This document shows, piece by piece, positions 9,116 through 20,116 of a DNA stretch of 64,000 nucleotides (the stretch's first letter is position 1; each line of letters starts with the position of its first letter). The DNA is from Cycas panzhihuaensis (lineage: Eukaryota; Cycadophyta). Below the pieces are notes generated by a model that was given only the letters and a program-made list of their open reading frames with translations, was not told the DNA's origin and searched no databases. The stretch is taken from the NCBI GenBank assembly GCA_023213395.1, contig CM041465.1, positions 1,178,001 through 1,242,000 of the forward strand. Direction: 5' to 3'. The translations under genes and the position numbers were made by a program.

Positions 9116-11052
9116 GAGTCCTCTGGCCCAATTATGTGTGAAACGGCTCCTAGCAGGTGGTGATTTTTCCTTGTGCTGGCAGGGGGAACCGTAGGCCCCA
9201 CTCGGTGGACGGACCCTTATTCTGTGAGTCCTCTGGCTCAATTACATATGAAACATGGCCGTTCCTTTGTACTTCATGTCGGGTCCCTCTAAGCATTGGC
9301 CTTGGGCCTTTGTTAGGTCGGTCGATGTGTTGGGCATTTTTGGTCCATGCTGTAGCGCATGAGGTGGCACCTTCGATCAAAAGACGTGTCCTGTATTATT
9401 GACCCAACTCATGGCAGGCAGGGTGATTTATCAATTGGCCAGTAGGGGGAGTGTTGGCCCTACACAGCAGACAGACCTTTATTCTCTGATTCCTTTGGTT
9501 CAATAACGCGTGAAACGTGGCTGTTCCTTTGTGCTTCGTGTCAGGTCCTTCTGAGCATTGCCCTAGGGACGATAGGCAAACCCTTTCCGTGAAGTCCTCT
9601 GGCCCAATTATGCGCGAACCGTCTCCTGGCAGGTAGTGATTTTTCCTTGTGCTGGCAGGGGGAACCGTAGGCCCCGCTCAGTAGATGGACCTTTATTCTG
9701 TGAGTCCTCTGGCTCAATTATGTGTGAAACATGGTCGTTCCTTTGCACTTCATGTCAAGTCCCTCTAAGCATTGGCCTTAGGCCTTTGTTAGGTCAGTCG
9801 ACATGTTGCGCGTTTTCAGTCCATATTGTAGCGCATGAGGTGGCACCTTTGATCAAAAGATGCATCTCGTATTATTGTCCTGACTCATGGCAGGCGGTGA
9901 TTTATCAATTGGCCGGCAGGGGGAATGTTGTCCCTGCATGGCAGACAAACCCTTATTCCGTGATTCCTTTGGTTCAATAACACACGAAATGTGGTCGTTC
10001 CTTTGTGCTTCATGTCGCGTCCTTCTAAGCATTGGCCTCAGGATGGCAGGCAAACCCTTTTCCATGAGTCCTCTGGCCCAATTATGCATGAAATGGCTCT
10101 TGGCAGGCGGTGATTTTTCCTTGTGCTAGTAAGGGGAACGGTAGGCCCCGCTTGGTGGACGGACCCTTATTATGTGAGTCCTCTGGCTCAATTATGTGTG
10201 AAATATGGTCATTCCTTTGCACTTCATGTCAGGTCCCTCTTAGCATTGGCTTTGGGCCTTTGTTAGGTCGATCGACGTGTTGGGCATTTTTGGTCCATGC
10301 TGTAGTGCATGAGGTGGCACCTTCGATCAAGAGACGCATCCCGTATTTTATTGTCCCAACTCATGGCAGGCTGTGATTTATCAATTGGCCTGCAGGGGGA
10401 GCATTGGCGTTGCATAGTAGACAGACCCTTATTATGTGATTCCTTTGGTTCAATAACGCACAAAACGTGGCCATTCCTTTGTGCTTCATGTCAGATCCTT
10501 CTGAGCATTGGCCTCAGGATGGCAGGCAGACCCTTTCTGTGAAGTCCTCTGGCCTAATTATGAGTGAAATGGCTCATGGCAGGTGGTGAATTTTCTTTGT
10601 GCTAGCAGGGGGGACCGTAGGCCCTACTTAGTGGATAAACCCTTATTTTGCGAGTCCTCTAGCTCAATTACATGTAAAACATGGCCATTCCTTTGCATTT
10701 CATATCGGGTCCCTCTGAGCATTGGCCTTGGGCCTTTGTTAGGTCGGTTGACATGTTGTGCATTTTCTTTCGGTCCATGTTGAAGCACATGAGGTGGCAC
10801 CTTCAACTAAAAGACATATCCCGTATTATTATTGACTTGATTCATGGCATGCGGTGACTTACCAATTGGTTTGCGAGGAGCATCGACCGCATGGCGCATG
10901 ACCTTATTCTCTGATTCCTTTAGTTTAATTACATATGAAACATGGCCATTCCTTTATGCTTCATGTCGGGTCCTTTTGAGCATTGGCCTTGGGCTTCTAT
11001 TAGGTCGGTCGACGTGTTGCGTATTTTTGGTCCATGTCGTAGCGCATGAGGT
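9116..11052 (+). repeat. Four tandem copies of a 475-bp spacer repeat
   Basis: Copies start with GAGTCCTCTGGCCC-like sequence at about 9,116, 9,592, 10,066 and 10,542, giving periods of 476, 474 and 476 bp. Each copy holds three diverged forms of a shorter module: (G/A)AGTCCTCTGGC..., TGAGTCCTCTGGCTC... and TGATTCCTTTGGTTC.... The second and third forms are followed by a CATGGCCGTTCCTTTG-like segment and CATTGGCC. The fourth copy ends in a hybrid module near 11,052. The copies differ mostly by transitions. Confidence 0.9.
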
Positions 11053-12261
11053 GTGTTAGGCATTGCAATTAAGTAAATCGGTGGGTAGCGTGTGCTCCCC
11101 TTTGTTCTGTTGCAAGTCTTACCAATGTCTCAGTTGCCTAGATTTGTGTTTGAATGCACGGTTCTGTCAATATACTCAGAGTATTAAATGTGGCAAAGCA
11201 TGTCCCTCCGAGTTGCAAGCCCTGGTTTATTGCCTAAGCAACAGTCTGGGAGGTCATCTCAAATTCAAAGAATAGTCGGGTTGACCCATAAATGTATCTT
11301 GTCATCTATGCTTTATAGGCGGTAGTTGCGGTTTACTCCACCTAGGGAATTTTTGTGGGTGCTTAAGGTTGGACGATAAAGCAATTTTTGTGTAAATGTT
11401 GGTTGGATGGGTTCTCTCTTTCCACAGTTATTCTACCTCCTCAAGCTCTCGATGCTCTCTTTGTTTGATTCGAGTACTTTGTTTACTTCTCCTTTTGCCT
11501 CTATTTTGTCTAAAATCCCCTAAAGGATGATAGTATATTAGATTTTCTGCAGCACCTTTTGTCACGACCCTTTTGTGTTTTGCAGAAGTCTTTATGACCT
11601 TTCTCAGTGTAAGATCATCATCTTTTGATTTTGCTAAAGTCTCGGATTGGTTCCCTTATGTGTATCCTCTTTTCCACATTCGCTTACTCATAGTGTGGTT
11701 ATTGTAGAGTCAATCTTATCTCTGTCATAATTGTTGTGCCTCTCTTATTGCTCTTCTTGTCATGGCCATCGACTGATGGAATGGTTTTTCGAGGTCGGTA
11801 TGCCTTATTCGAGTCTGTCCTAGTGGTGTATTGATGCATGTTCCCATGTGCCCCCCAGTAGCTCATTGTCTATCAGCCCCTTGTGAATCGAATGCTCTTT
11901 TTATAGTCTCTCCTTTGCAAACCCACTTTGATGTCCTTGCTCGATAGTATCATTGTTTGGGTGTTAGTCGGAGGTTGGTTACCTATGAATAGACGTGGAA
12001 TCATTCCAAGGAGAAATGCCACGCGAGGGCTTTCTGCATGTAGAAGTGTGTCAAATGGTGCCTTATCGTTAATTTGGTAATCGACTTGAGTACTTTGCTG
12101 TGATACCATTCTTCTTCTAGGATGTGATCAGGGTGTGGTTTCAGTGAAACAAAAGGCCACGGGGACTACCGCACTTGTCGTTCTCTTTGTGGTCTTGGTA
12201 TGGTGCTTGATTGTTGGTGGTTTGTTGCCTTTTTAGTGGGATCGCAGGTTTGTTTTTGTGG
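11053..12261 (+). other. Unique IGS segment, no gene seen
   Basis: T-rich, low-complexity-like spacer without internal repeats that I can recognise. Short frames (for example 11,063-11,275 plus and 11,873-12,109 minus) have no recognisable domain and no repeated support. I looked for a 5S rRNA gene linked to the 45S spacer here and saw none. Confidence 0.6.
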
Positions 12262-13842
12262 TGCGATTAAGACCAGTCAGTTTGGGTGGATGGCACGGAC
12301 ATGGATACATGTGAAGGGTGTTTCGCAAAGCACTCACCCAAGCATCATTTAATAGAGGACTCGCGTGCACGGGACATGCCCGTCTGGACTTGATGTTGGT
12401 CACGCTCGAAAGGCCAGTCGGTAGGGTAAAGGGCCTCATACGAGATACTCCTCCCAGGTTATCCATGAACTGAAAGATAGCATCTGCCCCACTCTGATTG
12501 TTTCCTCTCTCATCTATGTATGCTTGCTCCTCGTGGATTTCCTAGTGGTGCAGACCCTAACACTTATTTTTGTTATGCGATCGAGACTGACCGGTTTGGG
12601 CAGTTGGCATAGACACGTATACATGTGAAGGGTGTTTCATCATGTGCTCACCCAAGCATCATTTAATAGAGGACTCGCGTGCACGAAACATGCCCGTCCG
12701 GACTTGATGTTGGTCATGCAGTTGGAGCAGCGCCAGGATGTGTAGGGTAAAGGGCCTCGTACAGGATACTCCTCCCAGGGTGTCCCTGAACTAAAAGATG
12801 ACGTCTACCCTGCTCTGATCGTTTTCTCCCTCATCTATGTATGCTTGCTCCTCATAGATTTCCCAGTGGTGTGGAGCCTAACGCTTATTTTTGCTATACA
12901 ATCAAGACTAGCCAGTTCAGGCAGTTGGCATAGACACGAATACATACAAAGGGTGTTTCGCAAAGTGCTCACCCAAGCGTCGTTTAATAGAGGACTTGTG
13001 TGCACGGGACGTGCCCATCTAGATATGATGTTGGTCATGCAATTGGAGCAGCGTTGGGCTGTGTAGGGTAAAGGGCCTTATACGGGATACTCCTCTGAGG
13101 GTGTCCGTGAACTAAAAGATGGCGTCTTCCCTGCTTCGATCATTTCATCTCTCGTCTATGTATGCTTGCTCCTCATGGATTTCCCAGTGGTGCAGACCCT
13201 AACGCTTATTTTTGCTATGCGATTGAGACCGGCTAGTTCGGGCGGTTGGCATGAACATGGATACATGCGAAGGGTGTTTCGCAAAGCACTCACCTAAGCA
13301 TCATTTAATAGAGGACTTGCGTGCACAGGACATGCCCGTCCAGACTTGATGTTGGTCACACAGTTAGAGCAGCGTCGGGCTATGTAGGGTAAAGGGCCTC
13401 AGATAGGATACTCCTCCCAGGGTGTCTGTGAAGTGAAAGATGGCATCTACCCCACTCCAATTATTTCCTCCCTCGTCTATGTATGCTTGCTCCTCATGGA
13501 TTTCCCAATGGTGCAGAGCCTAACGCTTATTTTTGCTATGTGATTGAGACTAGCCGATTCAGGTAGTTGGCACAGACACAGATACATGCGAAGTGTGTTT
13601 CGCAAAGCGCTCACCCAAGTGTCATTTAATAGAGGATTCACATGCATGGGACGTGCCTGTCTGAACTTGATGCCAGTCGCACAGTTGGAGCATCATCAGG
13701 CTGCGTAGGGTAAAGGGTCTCGTATAGGATACTCCTCCTAGGGTGTCTGTGAACCAAAAGACGGCATTTGTCCCACTCTGATCATTTCCCTCTCTCATAT
13801 ATATGCTCACTTCTCTCGTAGATTTTCCAGTTGTTTGGTGCA
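12262..13842 (+). repeat. Tandem array of a 321-bp spacer repeat (interrupted by element B)
   Basis: Five copies begin with a TGCGATTGAGAC-like sequence near 12,262, 12,576, 12,897, 13,218 and 13,539, with periods of 314, 321, 321 and 321 bp. Conserved inner segments are TTTAATAGAGGACT, GTAGGGTAAAGGGCCTC and GATACTCCTCCCAGGGTGTC. The fifth copy is cut at 13,842 by element B; its last 28 bases and a truncated sixth copy are found at 54,429-54,620. Confidence 0.9.
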
Positions 13843-14097
13843 TGGATGCACTTCTATGGGATAACTACCTAGCTACGTAGGGATAGCGAGGATGATTGAT
13901 GACATTATCGGGTGCAGATAGTAACCTACAAGCAAGGCAAGTACCACACAGGGTGCCCCGTGCACCAGAACTCGAGTTCAGGACTTGTGAATGGTACCCA
14001 ACTACCTAAAGGTGGTTCCCCACTTCAACTAGGAAGAGGGGAGGTGGAAGAATAGCCTGGATAGATCTTGGAGAAGAATCCTCCCACCCTTAGATGG
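13843..14097 (-). repeat. Element B 3' LTR, distal 255 bp (cut off by element A)
   Basis: The sequence matches 51,668-51,923 in the B 5' LTR with scattered substitutions, starting TGGATGCAC and running to the target site gatgg at 14,093-14,097. The rest of this LTR resumes at 31,075. A frame that spans this segment into element A (14,068-14,412) is fused by chance. Confidence 0.92.
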
Positions 14098-16874
14098 TGT
14101 TTCCTAGCTTCCAGGAATGGATACAGAGCGATCGACTCAGGTAAATGCAGGTATGCTTCTCACCTTTTTGTCGTTTTCTCTTGTGATGAGTATCTGCTTG
14201 CATGCTATGATTTCGTAGATGGTCCTATTGTCATCTACACCTATCTAGCCTATGACGCCTATAGCGAGGGGCACATTCCTAGCGAGTGTGACATCTCGGT
14301 GGCCCCGTCACTTCCCGTGTTCTGCCCTACTCACTTTAAGACCCATTTGGCCCATATCATCCCTGCCTGTGTGATGATCCATCATCGTTTGGTCGACTTG
14401 TTGCACCTTTGAGTCCCATTGTCGCTTCTTATATCTCATTTGTCTACTTGTCTGCCCCTGGGTAGGTGGCCTTGCCCCCTGCCGGCCTCCTAGGTCACTG
14501 GCCCACAGCCTAGGCTAGTTGTTTGGGCCAGATTTGGCCTTTGGTCCCGCACCGTGGCAGATTTTGCGGTACTACAAGATTTACCACAGTACCACGAAGT
14601 TTATCGTGGTATGACTGTCACAACTTATTTTTAAAAATCTGCCATGGTAATTCTCGTATTTATTGTGGAATTGCCACATGTCTCATGACTTAACTCACCA
14701 CCAGCTATGCCCTAATCGCTCGATTAGGGTTGAGGCAGGGTATTTAAGTCTTACCCAATTCATTTTAGGGATCTTTTTACCTCATTTTAGAAGGATCACA
14801 AGGAAAAACACCCTAATGTCACATTGTTCCCTCGCTTCCTTTGTTGTTCTGGGACCTACAATCACTCTCCAGTGCCTAGCTCTCCTTTGATTTGGCTGTG
14901 ACATCTTCCCAGACCCTTGCATACCTTGGAGAGGGCCTCTTTGAAGAGTTTCCAATACTTCCTTGCCTGGGAAGCCATCAAGTAGTCTCAAGTGTAGGCT
15001 TTTTCCTTCAGCCATCTTAGCAGGGGCTCCATACCTGCTTCTCCACAGTCTCTCTAGAGATTTCTCAACCCCTTTCTAGTAGGTTTTGATAGAGGCAAAT
15101 ACCTCTCATCTTCTCTACAGGTATTTGTTGGTTTAGGGTCTTTCCTTTGTCTAATTTATGCCCAGTTTTTGCATGTTTATAGTAGCTTGTCTTATCTTGT
15201 TCCAAGGGTTATTTCTTGCCTTTCCCTTGGGATTTTTGCTCTGTTGTTAGGGCCTCTTTTCCTATGTTTCATGCCCAAGACAACGGTCAAGAGGGATACA
15301 TAAGGTTTAGGATAGAGCTGGGTGGATTCTGTAGCACCTTCCACGCTCCCTAAGAGGCTTTTTGCCCTCCAAACCTTCTTTTTTGCCCCCTGCTGCTCTT
15401 AGAGTGGAGTAAGGGTTTTAGTAGGCTATTTCCAGCCACTGAAATCAGTGTTGGCACTTGTTGCAGTGCTGGTTTGAGGGCTTATTTCTAAAATCTGGGC
15501 AACACATAAGCCCCGGTTACTTTTCTTGGCTCAATCCTCTTCTCAACGATCTGGTTTGCTTCTCATAGTATCCCGGCCTTGTTGAGTTTTGATTTGGTCT
15601 CTCTTGCATCTTTGCTATCCCATTTTTAGCCAACCTTACAGCCATACCCTCGCTGCCTTGTGGCTTCTTGAGGGAAGGTAGGATTGCTCTTTGCGGGAGG
15701 TGGGCCACTCTGAGGCTTACTTATCTACTTACTATTTATTTGAGTAGTTTGTTTTACCATAGATTATTGTTGCAACCTGGTGGTTCATGTACACTAATAT
15801 ATAGATACAGAGAATTATTTTTCATATATGTACACACGTGTTATTAGGACTCCACTTCATGTTGTTAGCCTCCTTTCCTTGGAAAGGGATATTTATGCTT
15901 ACTTGTAGGTACACGGAAGGCATAAGGGATTTCTTCCTCTTCTCTCTTCTGGGTAAGTGCTTTTATTATATTTTATTTTAGCATTTCATTTGCTGCCATC
16001 ATTTTCTTTTTTTGCTTTCTTGGCACTCTAGTGTCGCTTCTGGGGAAGGTAAGGAAGCCCAACACTTCATCCTACCATGACCCCTCTCTTTCACCACGCT
16101 TTGTGGAGTGATCTTAGATACCTTGTGGGAATGCCGCCGCTTCAATCGCATCTCCATTCTGGGTATGTGCTCTCGCTCCATTTCACTTTCTTTTCTTTAA
16201 AAGATTTTGCACAGTAGTAATTAGATCATTTAAAAAGAGAAACCGACTCTCTCTTTTGGTTTATATTTTGTTTGTTATATTTCATACATTATATCTATCA
16301 TAGGAAAAGGTTTTAGGAAGCTTTCCCTTTTAACCTTTCCCTTCATATTATAAACTCCACCCCTTTCCTATTGGCTTGTTATACTTGGTTTAGTTTACTT
16401 GCGTGTGTCATAGCACCCTCCTTTCTCTTGATTCCTCTTTCGAAGGGGGGAACTCTTGATCGATCGATCGTTCCCATTCCCTTCATCCTTCCTTGGTTTT
16501 TTTCTGCCTAGCCGGAAAACTGAGAAGATTTTATTCGTAGGTTACTCACATACTTACCCCTTACTCATTTACCACTGCTATAGGGAAACCCTCAAGGGGT
16601 TCTCTCCTTTCCCTTCCGGCCATCCAAGGGTAGGAGGACCCTTCTCCTAGATCTACCCAGGTTAATCTTCCACCTCCTCTCTTCTTAATTGAAGTGGGAA
16701 ACCACCTTTAGGTAGCTGGGTACCATCCGCAGGTCCCGAACTTGCACTCTAGTGCATGAGGCACCCTATGTGGTATTTGCCTTACTTATAGGTTCTTGTC
16801 TGCACCTGGTAGTGCCATTGACCACCCTCGTTATTCCTATTTAGTTAGGTAGCTATCTTGTAGATGCCCATCTA
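14098..16874 (+). repeat. Element A 5' LTR (2,777 bp)
   Basis: Bounded on the left by the target duplication gatgg and on the right by the primer-binding site. It matches 28,293-31,069 over its full length. It contains a cluster of TACCGCG-like motifs (about 14,560-14,615), an inverted repeat with an adjacent TATA box (14,710-14,748), and pyrimidine-rich sequence further on. A frame of about 100 codons near its start (to 14,412) is also readable in the 3' LTR but is broken in B, so I do not call it a gene. Confidence 0.95.
14710..14748 (+). promoter_or_regulatory. LTR promoter: inverted repeat plus TATA box (element A)
   Basis: CCCTAATCGCTCGATTAGGG (14,710-14,729) is an 8-bp inverted repeat with a 4-bp centre, followed 11 bases later by TATTTAAG (14,741-14,748). 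The same pair is kept in the A 3' LTR (28,905-28,943) and, on the minus strand, in both B LTRs (32,937-32,975 and 53,779-53,817). Only the 4-bp centre varies in the inverted repeat. Transcription of the element would start shortly downstream. The conserved arms suggest a protein-binding site, which is inference. Confidence 0.65.
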
Positions 16875-16894
16875 CCGGCGACCATACTGGGGAC
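16875..16894 (+). other. Primer-binding site of element A
   Basis: CCGGCGACCATACTGGGGAC directly follows the 5' LTR. The B copy reads CTGGCGACCATACTGGGGAC. TGGCGAC...CTGGGGAC-type sites are typical of Tat-like plant elements, where a tRNA 3' end primes minus-strand DNA synthesis. I do not assign the tRNA. Confidence 0.85.
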
Positions 16895-16976
16895 CTGCAA
16901 GTAAGGGAGCTAGTTTCTACTCTTTTATGTTGGTATTACTACCTCCTTGTGGTTTTCTCCTACTTTGTTCTCTTCA

Positions 16977-19379
16977 ATGGGTAGCCCCCAACGTGCGCTC
17001 TTTGTTGCCCTTTCTTTCTCCTACAATGTTGGTTGGCTTTGTATGCAACACTTTTCTCATCGCTTACATGGCTTACCTCCATTGTTAGAAGATCTTGGGT
17101 ATCATCCTCTTCCTTCGTTGGATTTAGATTCGACTATGGAGGGATACCCTTCTGATTGGGCCTACCACACCTCAGCCTTGGGAACTCATGAGTTTCCCTC
17201 TTCTATTCCAGGATCCACCCAGGAGGGTGATGATCCTATTTACTACCCAAGTACCCAATATCACCTGCTTGATGCCCATCCTCCTACCCATGCGGTAGAA
17301 GGATATTTTCCTCTTGAGATTTACCACTCAGTTGATGATTCTTATGAGGAACATCCCAAGGGATCTACTTCATTTGAGGTCCTGTCAACCTCTTACGAGC
17401 ATGTAGATACCCCTCCCATCGATGTGGTTGAAGCTTTTAATGAGCGTCGCCGCGCTGCTCATTTTCAACCATGTCCTAGATGGTTTGAAGATGCCTTCCA
17501 TGCGGGAGCCTCTTCCTCGTCTGCTCCTCCCCCACCTTCTTCATCCTCATCTACTCCTCCTGCAACAACCAATCCTTTTGTGCCTACACATTCATCCTGT
17601 CCTTTCCCTATTGATGTTGCGGGGACACATGCTACACCTTCTATCCCTCGCCAAGGTCCTAGTACTTTGGGACCTTCCCGTGGTATGTCCTTCCCTCAGT
17701 TGAAGGTTAGCATATCCTTTCCTAGCCAAACTAATGTGCCATCCCCCAATGTGGCACATACTTTCTCTAGTAGGCCTGTCGGTCCTACTAATCCTTCAAC
17801 CATTAGTCATGTGGGACCCGCTCCCACACACTCTCAAAACCAACCTATTGGCTCTTCCTTTTACATCCCCCTGGGGTACACTTCTCAACCTTGGGGACAG
17901 GGTAGAGGGAACCATCTCCCAGCTTATGGAGTGTATCTGCTACACCCATATGGGATTGCCCCACCTATGGGTGGTCCATATGGGCAAAACCTGGTTCTAC
18001 ATCCCCCTTTTCCACCATCTAGCACAGTCCCTTTTGCCATGCCTTCGCAAGGGAACCTGACTCCCTTCTAAGGCACTTATCCTCAAGCCCCCTTCCAACA
18101 AGGGGCATTTCCTCAATGAGGGATGGGTATGCCGCCCCCGTCCACTCCTTACTCGCTACCTACTATATCATTCATTGATCCTATGATCCAGGCAAGGGCA
18201 CGTCCCTTTATGGACTATAGGTCAACACCCTTATCCATTGAGTCATTAAGGACTAATCTGCCGCCTCATCCTCTTGAAGTTCCTAGATTTGATGGAACTT
18301 CATCACAAAACCCGGTTGAACATGTGCATAGTTTTTCTATGGCATGTATTGACTACTGGGCTTACGACCATATCCTAATGAAATTGTTTCCACGATCGTT
18401 GTAGGGCGACGCCCTTAAGTGGTTTTATCACCTCCCTGCCCACTCTATCTCTTCATTCCAGCAATTAGTGGATGAATTCATCAACTACGTTGATGTAGCT
18501 CGTCCATTTGAGAGTGGAATAAAATCCCTCTTATCACTCAAACAAGGCCACGATGAGATGAATCGTGGCTTTATGAGATGATTCCATGACCTACTTCACT
18601 CCACTAAGGCCACGTTGCCCAAGGAATTAAAGAGAGACCTTTTCGTTAATGTACTTCGTCTCAAAGTACATGTGGAAGTCCTTAAAATGGGGGTGACCAC
18701 ATGTGACTCTGTGATCATGAAATGCTTCGCGTTAGAGGCTATTCAGATCCAAGCCAGACTCAAGAAGCCTCTCAAGCCCTCACAGCGATGTGAAGCACCA
18801 CCTTCAACTAAGGATACTAAACCTCAACAATCCTCTAAATCATCTTCTTATCAAACTGAGAGGACATTAGACCCCCTCACATCCACCATACATTCGTTTG
18901 AATGTACAATGAAGGAACTCAAGTTACAGGCTCCTTCATCTCCAACATCCAACAAACAAATTCAACAAGTAACTCAAGCTTCCCTCCCTAGGAATGGAAA
19001 TGCCTAGTCCTCTCAAATGAGGAAGATAGATCCCCCGCTTGAGAAGAAGTGGTACTCCATTCATGGGGAGTGCTTCCACGATGACTCACGTTGTAGGGCC
19101 CAGCATCCTAAGGATGCCCCTCAACGTGACTCCTCCCCTAAATGGGCCTCAAGGCCTAACTTAGACCAACCAGTTCATAAGGATCTGTTCCCCAAATATG
19201 GGGAATGTGATCACAACACTCAATCCAAGAATAACCAGAACTGAGGAAGATCTCCAAATTCCCGTCCTTCTCGCGATAAAGGGAAGGGCACTCAGGATTC
19301 GTCCTCTTCCTCTCGTTCCCCTAACCATCGCATCCCATCACCTTCGCAGCCCCAGAACAAGGGGAAGAAGGTGATCTAA
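16977..19379 (+). pseudogene. Element A gag remnant
   Basis: One frame is open from about 16,947 and continues, with stops but without frameshift, into protease. The first ATG in frame is at 16,977; B has TTG at that position, so the true start is uncertain. The N-terminal part is Pro/Ser-rich (about 17,510-18,060). The gag core follows (RFDGTSSQNPVEHVHSF near 18,290, then ALKWFYHLP and FQQLVDEFINY). A degenerate zinc-finger region has YSIHGECFHDDSRC near 19,050 and a second piece (YGECDHNTQSK) near 19,200, both with Cys residues changed. Stops occur near 18,069, 18,117, 18,402, 18,580, 19,004 and 19,242. Confidence 0.85.
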
Positions 19380-20116
19380 ATAGTTGGGGCTACTTCTTCG
19401 TATGCCCTTTTTCGGTCTCAAGATGCCAAAGAAGCAGTCGGTGCTTCTTCCTCTACTCCCTCTGATCATCTTCCAGAGAACCCTCCTCTGGAAGTCTGTC
19501 TTTTCCCCAAGGCCATTCCTGTGCACCTGGGTCATTACAATTTTTGAAGGGCACTTACCCAACCTACTGCAAAGGGTAAGCCTTTCTCCATCGTGGATGA
19601 GCTTCATACCATTACTGCAGGAATATTCTTGATGGACATTTTGAGGAGTTGTCCCAAGCAGCGAACTCTCCTCTTGGAAGATTTAGGATCGAATGACGTG
19701 CCTGTTCACACTTTGGATGTCACCCAAAGTCATGAACCTATTATTTTATTTGATCCTAAGGACCTTCCTCCCACATGTGAAAGGGAACATCAGTGGAACT
19801 TCCCATTCACTATTACCATTGATATACCTTATTGTACCCTGTGAAGGATTATTGTTGACAACAGTTCTTCCGTGAATGCCATGCCCTTGCGTGTCATGCA
19901 AGATCTTAGTATTTCTGCCTTGGAACCTGTTCCATGGCAATGCCAAGGTTATGATGTTAGCAAGAAGACCCCATTGGGATCTATCACGATTCTGCTCACC
20001 CTCGAGGGCAAGATTACCCTCGCTAATGTTGTAGTCCTTGACGTTGACGTCAACTACAAGCTTCTCTTAGGTCGTCCATGGCTCGACCCAATGGGAGTTA
20101 TGTGTTTGACTCTCTA
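19380..20116 (+). pseudogene. Element A protease remnant
   Basis: The frame continues from gag. At about 19,852 the active-site segment reads IVDNSSSVNAMPL; B has IVDNGSFMNTMPL at the same place, so a G-to-A change turned the Gly after D-N into Ser in A. LLLGRPWLD near 20,065 closes the domain. Stops are present near 19,841 and 20,115. Retropepsin-like proteases process the element polyprotein. Confidence 0.8.

Larger units (their letters stand above)
9103..13842 (+). other. 45S rDNA intergenic spacer, left part
   Basis: This is a transposon-free tract of tandem repeats and unique sequence between E1 and B. It is assigned to the rDNA spacer because its 321-bp repeat continues at 54,429-54,620, on the other side of the B insertion, and that segment runs directly into the 18S sequence. 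Frames in the 475-bp region recur with the repeat (9,157-9,402, 9,636-9,980 and 10,110-10,376) and are not treated as genes. Confidence 0.82.

Noticed and set aside
9157-10783. Series of plus-strand ORFs of 66-114 codons with similar proteins
   Set aside because: They recur with the 475-bp spacer repeat, each in a different state of decay. They are shadows of repeats in rDNA spacer.
11053-12261. Possible 5S rRNA gene linked to the 45S spacer
   Set aside because: Linked 5S occurs in some plants, so I looked for its internal control region here and at 62,100-62,300. Only weak partial resemblance was seen.
14118-14150. Consensus 5' splice site (CTCAGGTAAGTGCAG) near the LTR start in three of four LTRs
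   Set aside because: It lies in the part of the LTR upstream of the inferred transcription start, so it is unlikely to be in the element RNA. No partner acceptor was identified.
14068-14412. 114-codon ORF at the start of the A 5' LTR
   Set aside because: It begins in B sequence, crosses the insertion point, and the matching frame is broken in the B LTRs. It is a chance frame.
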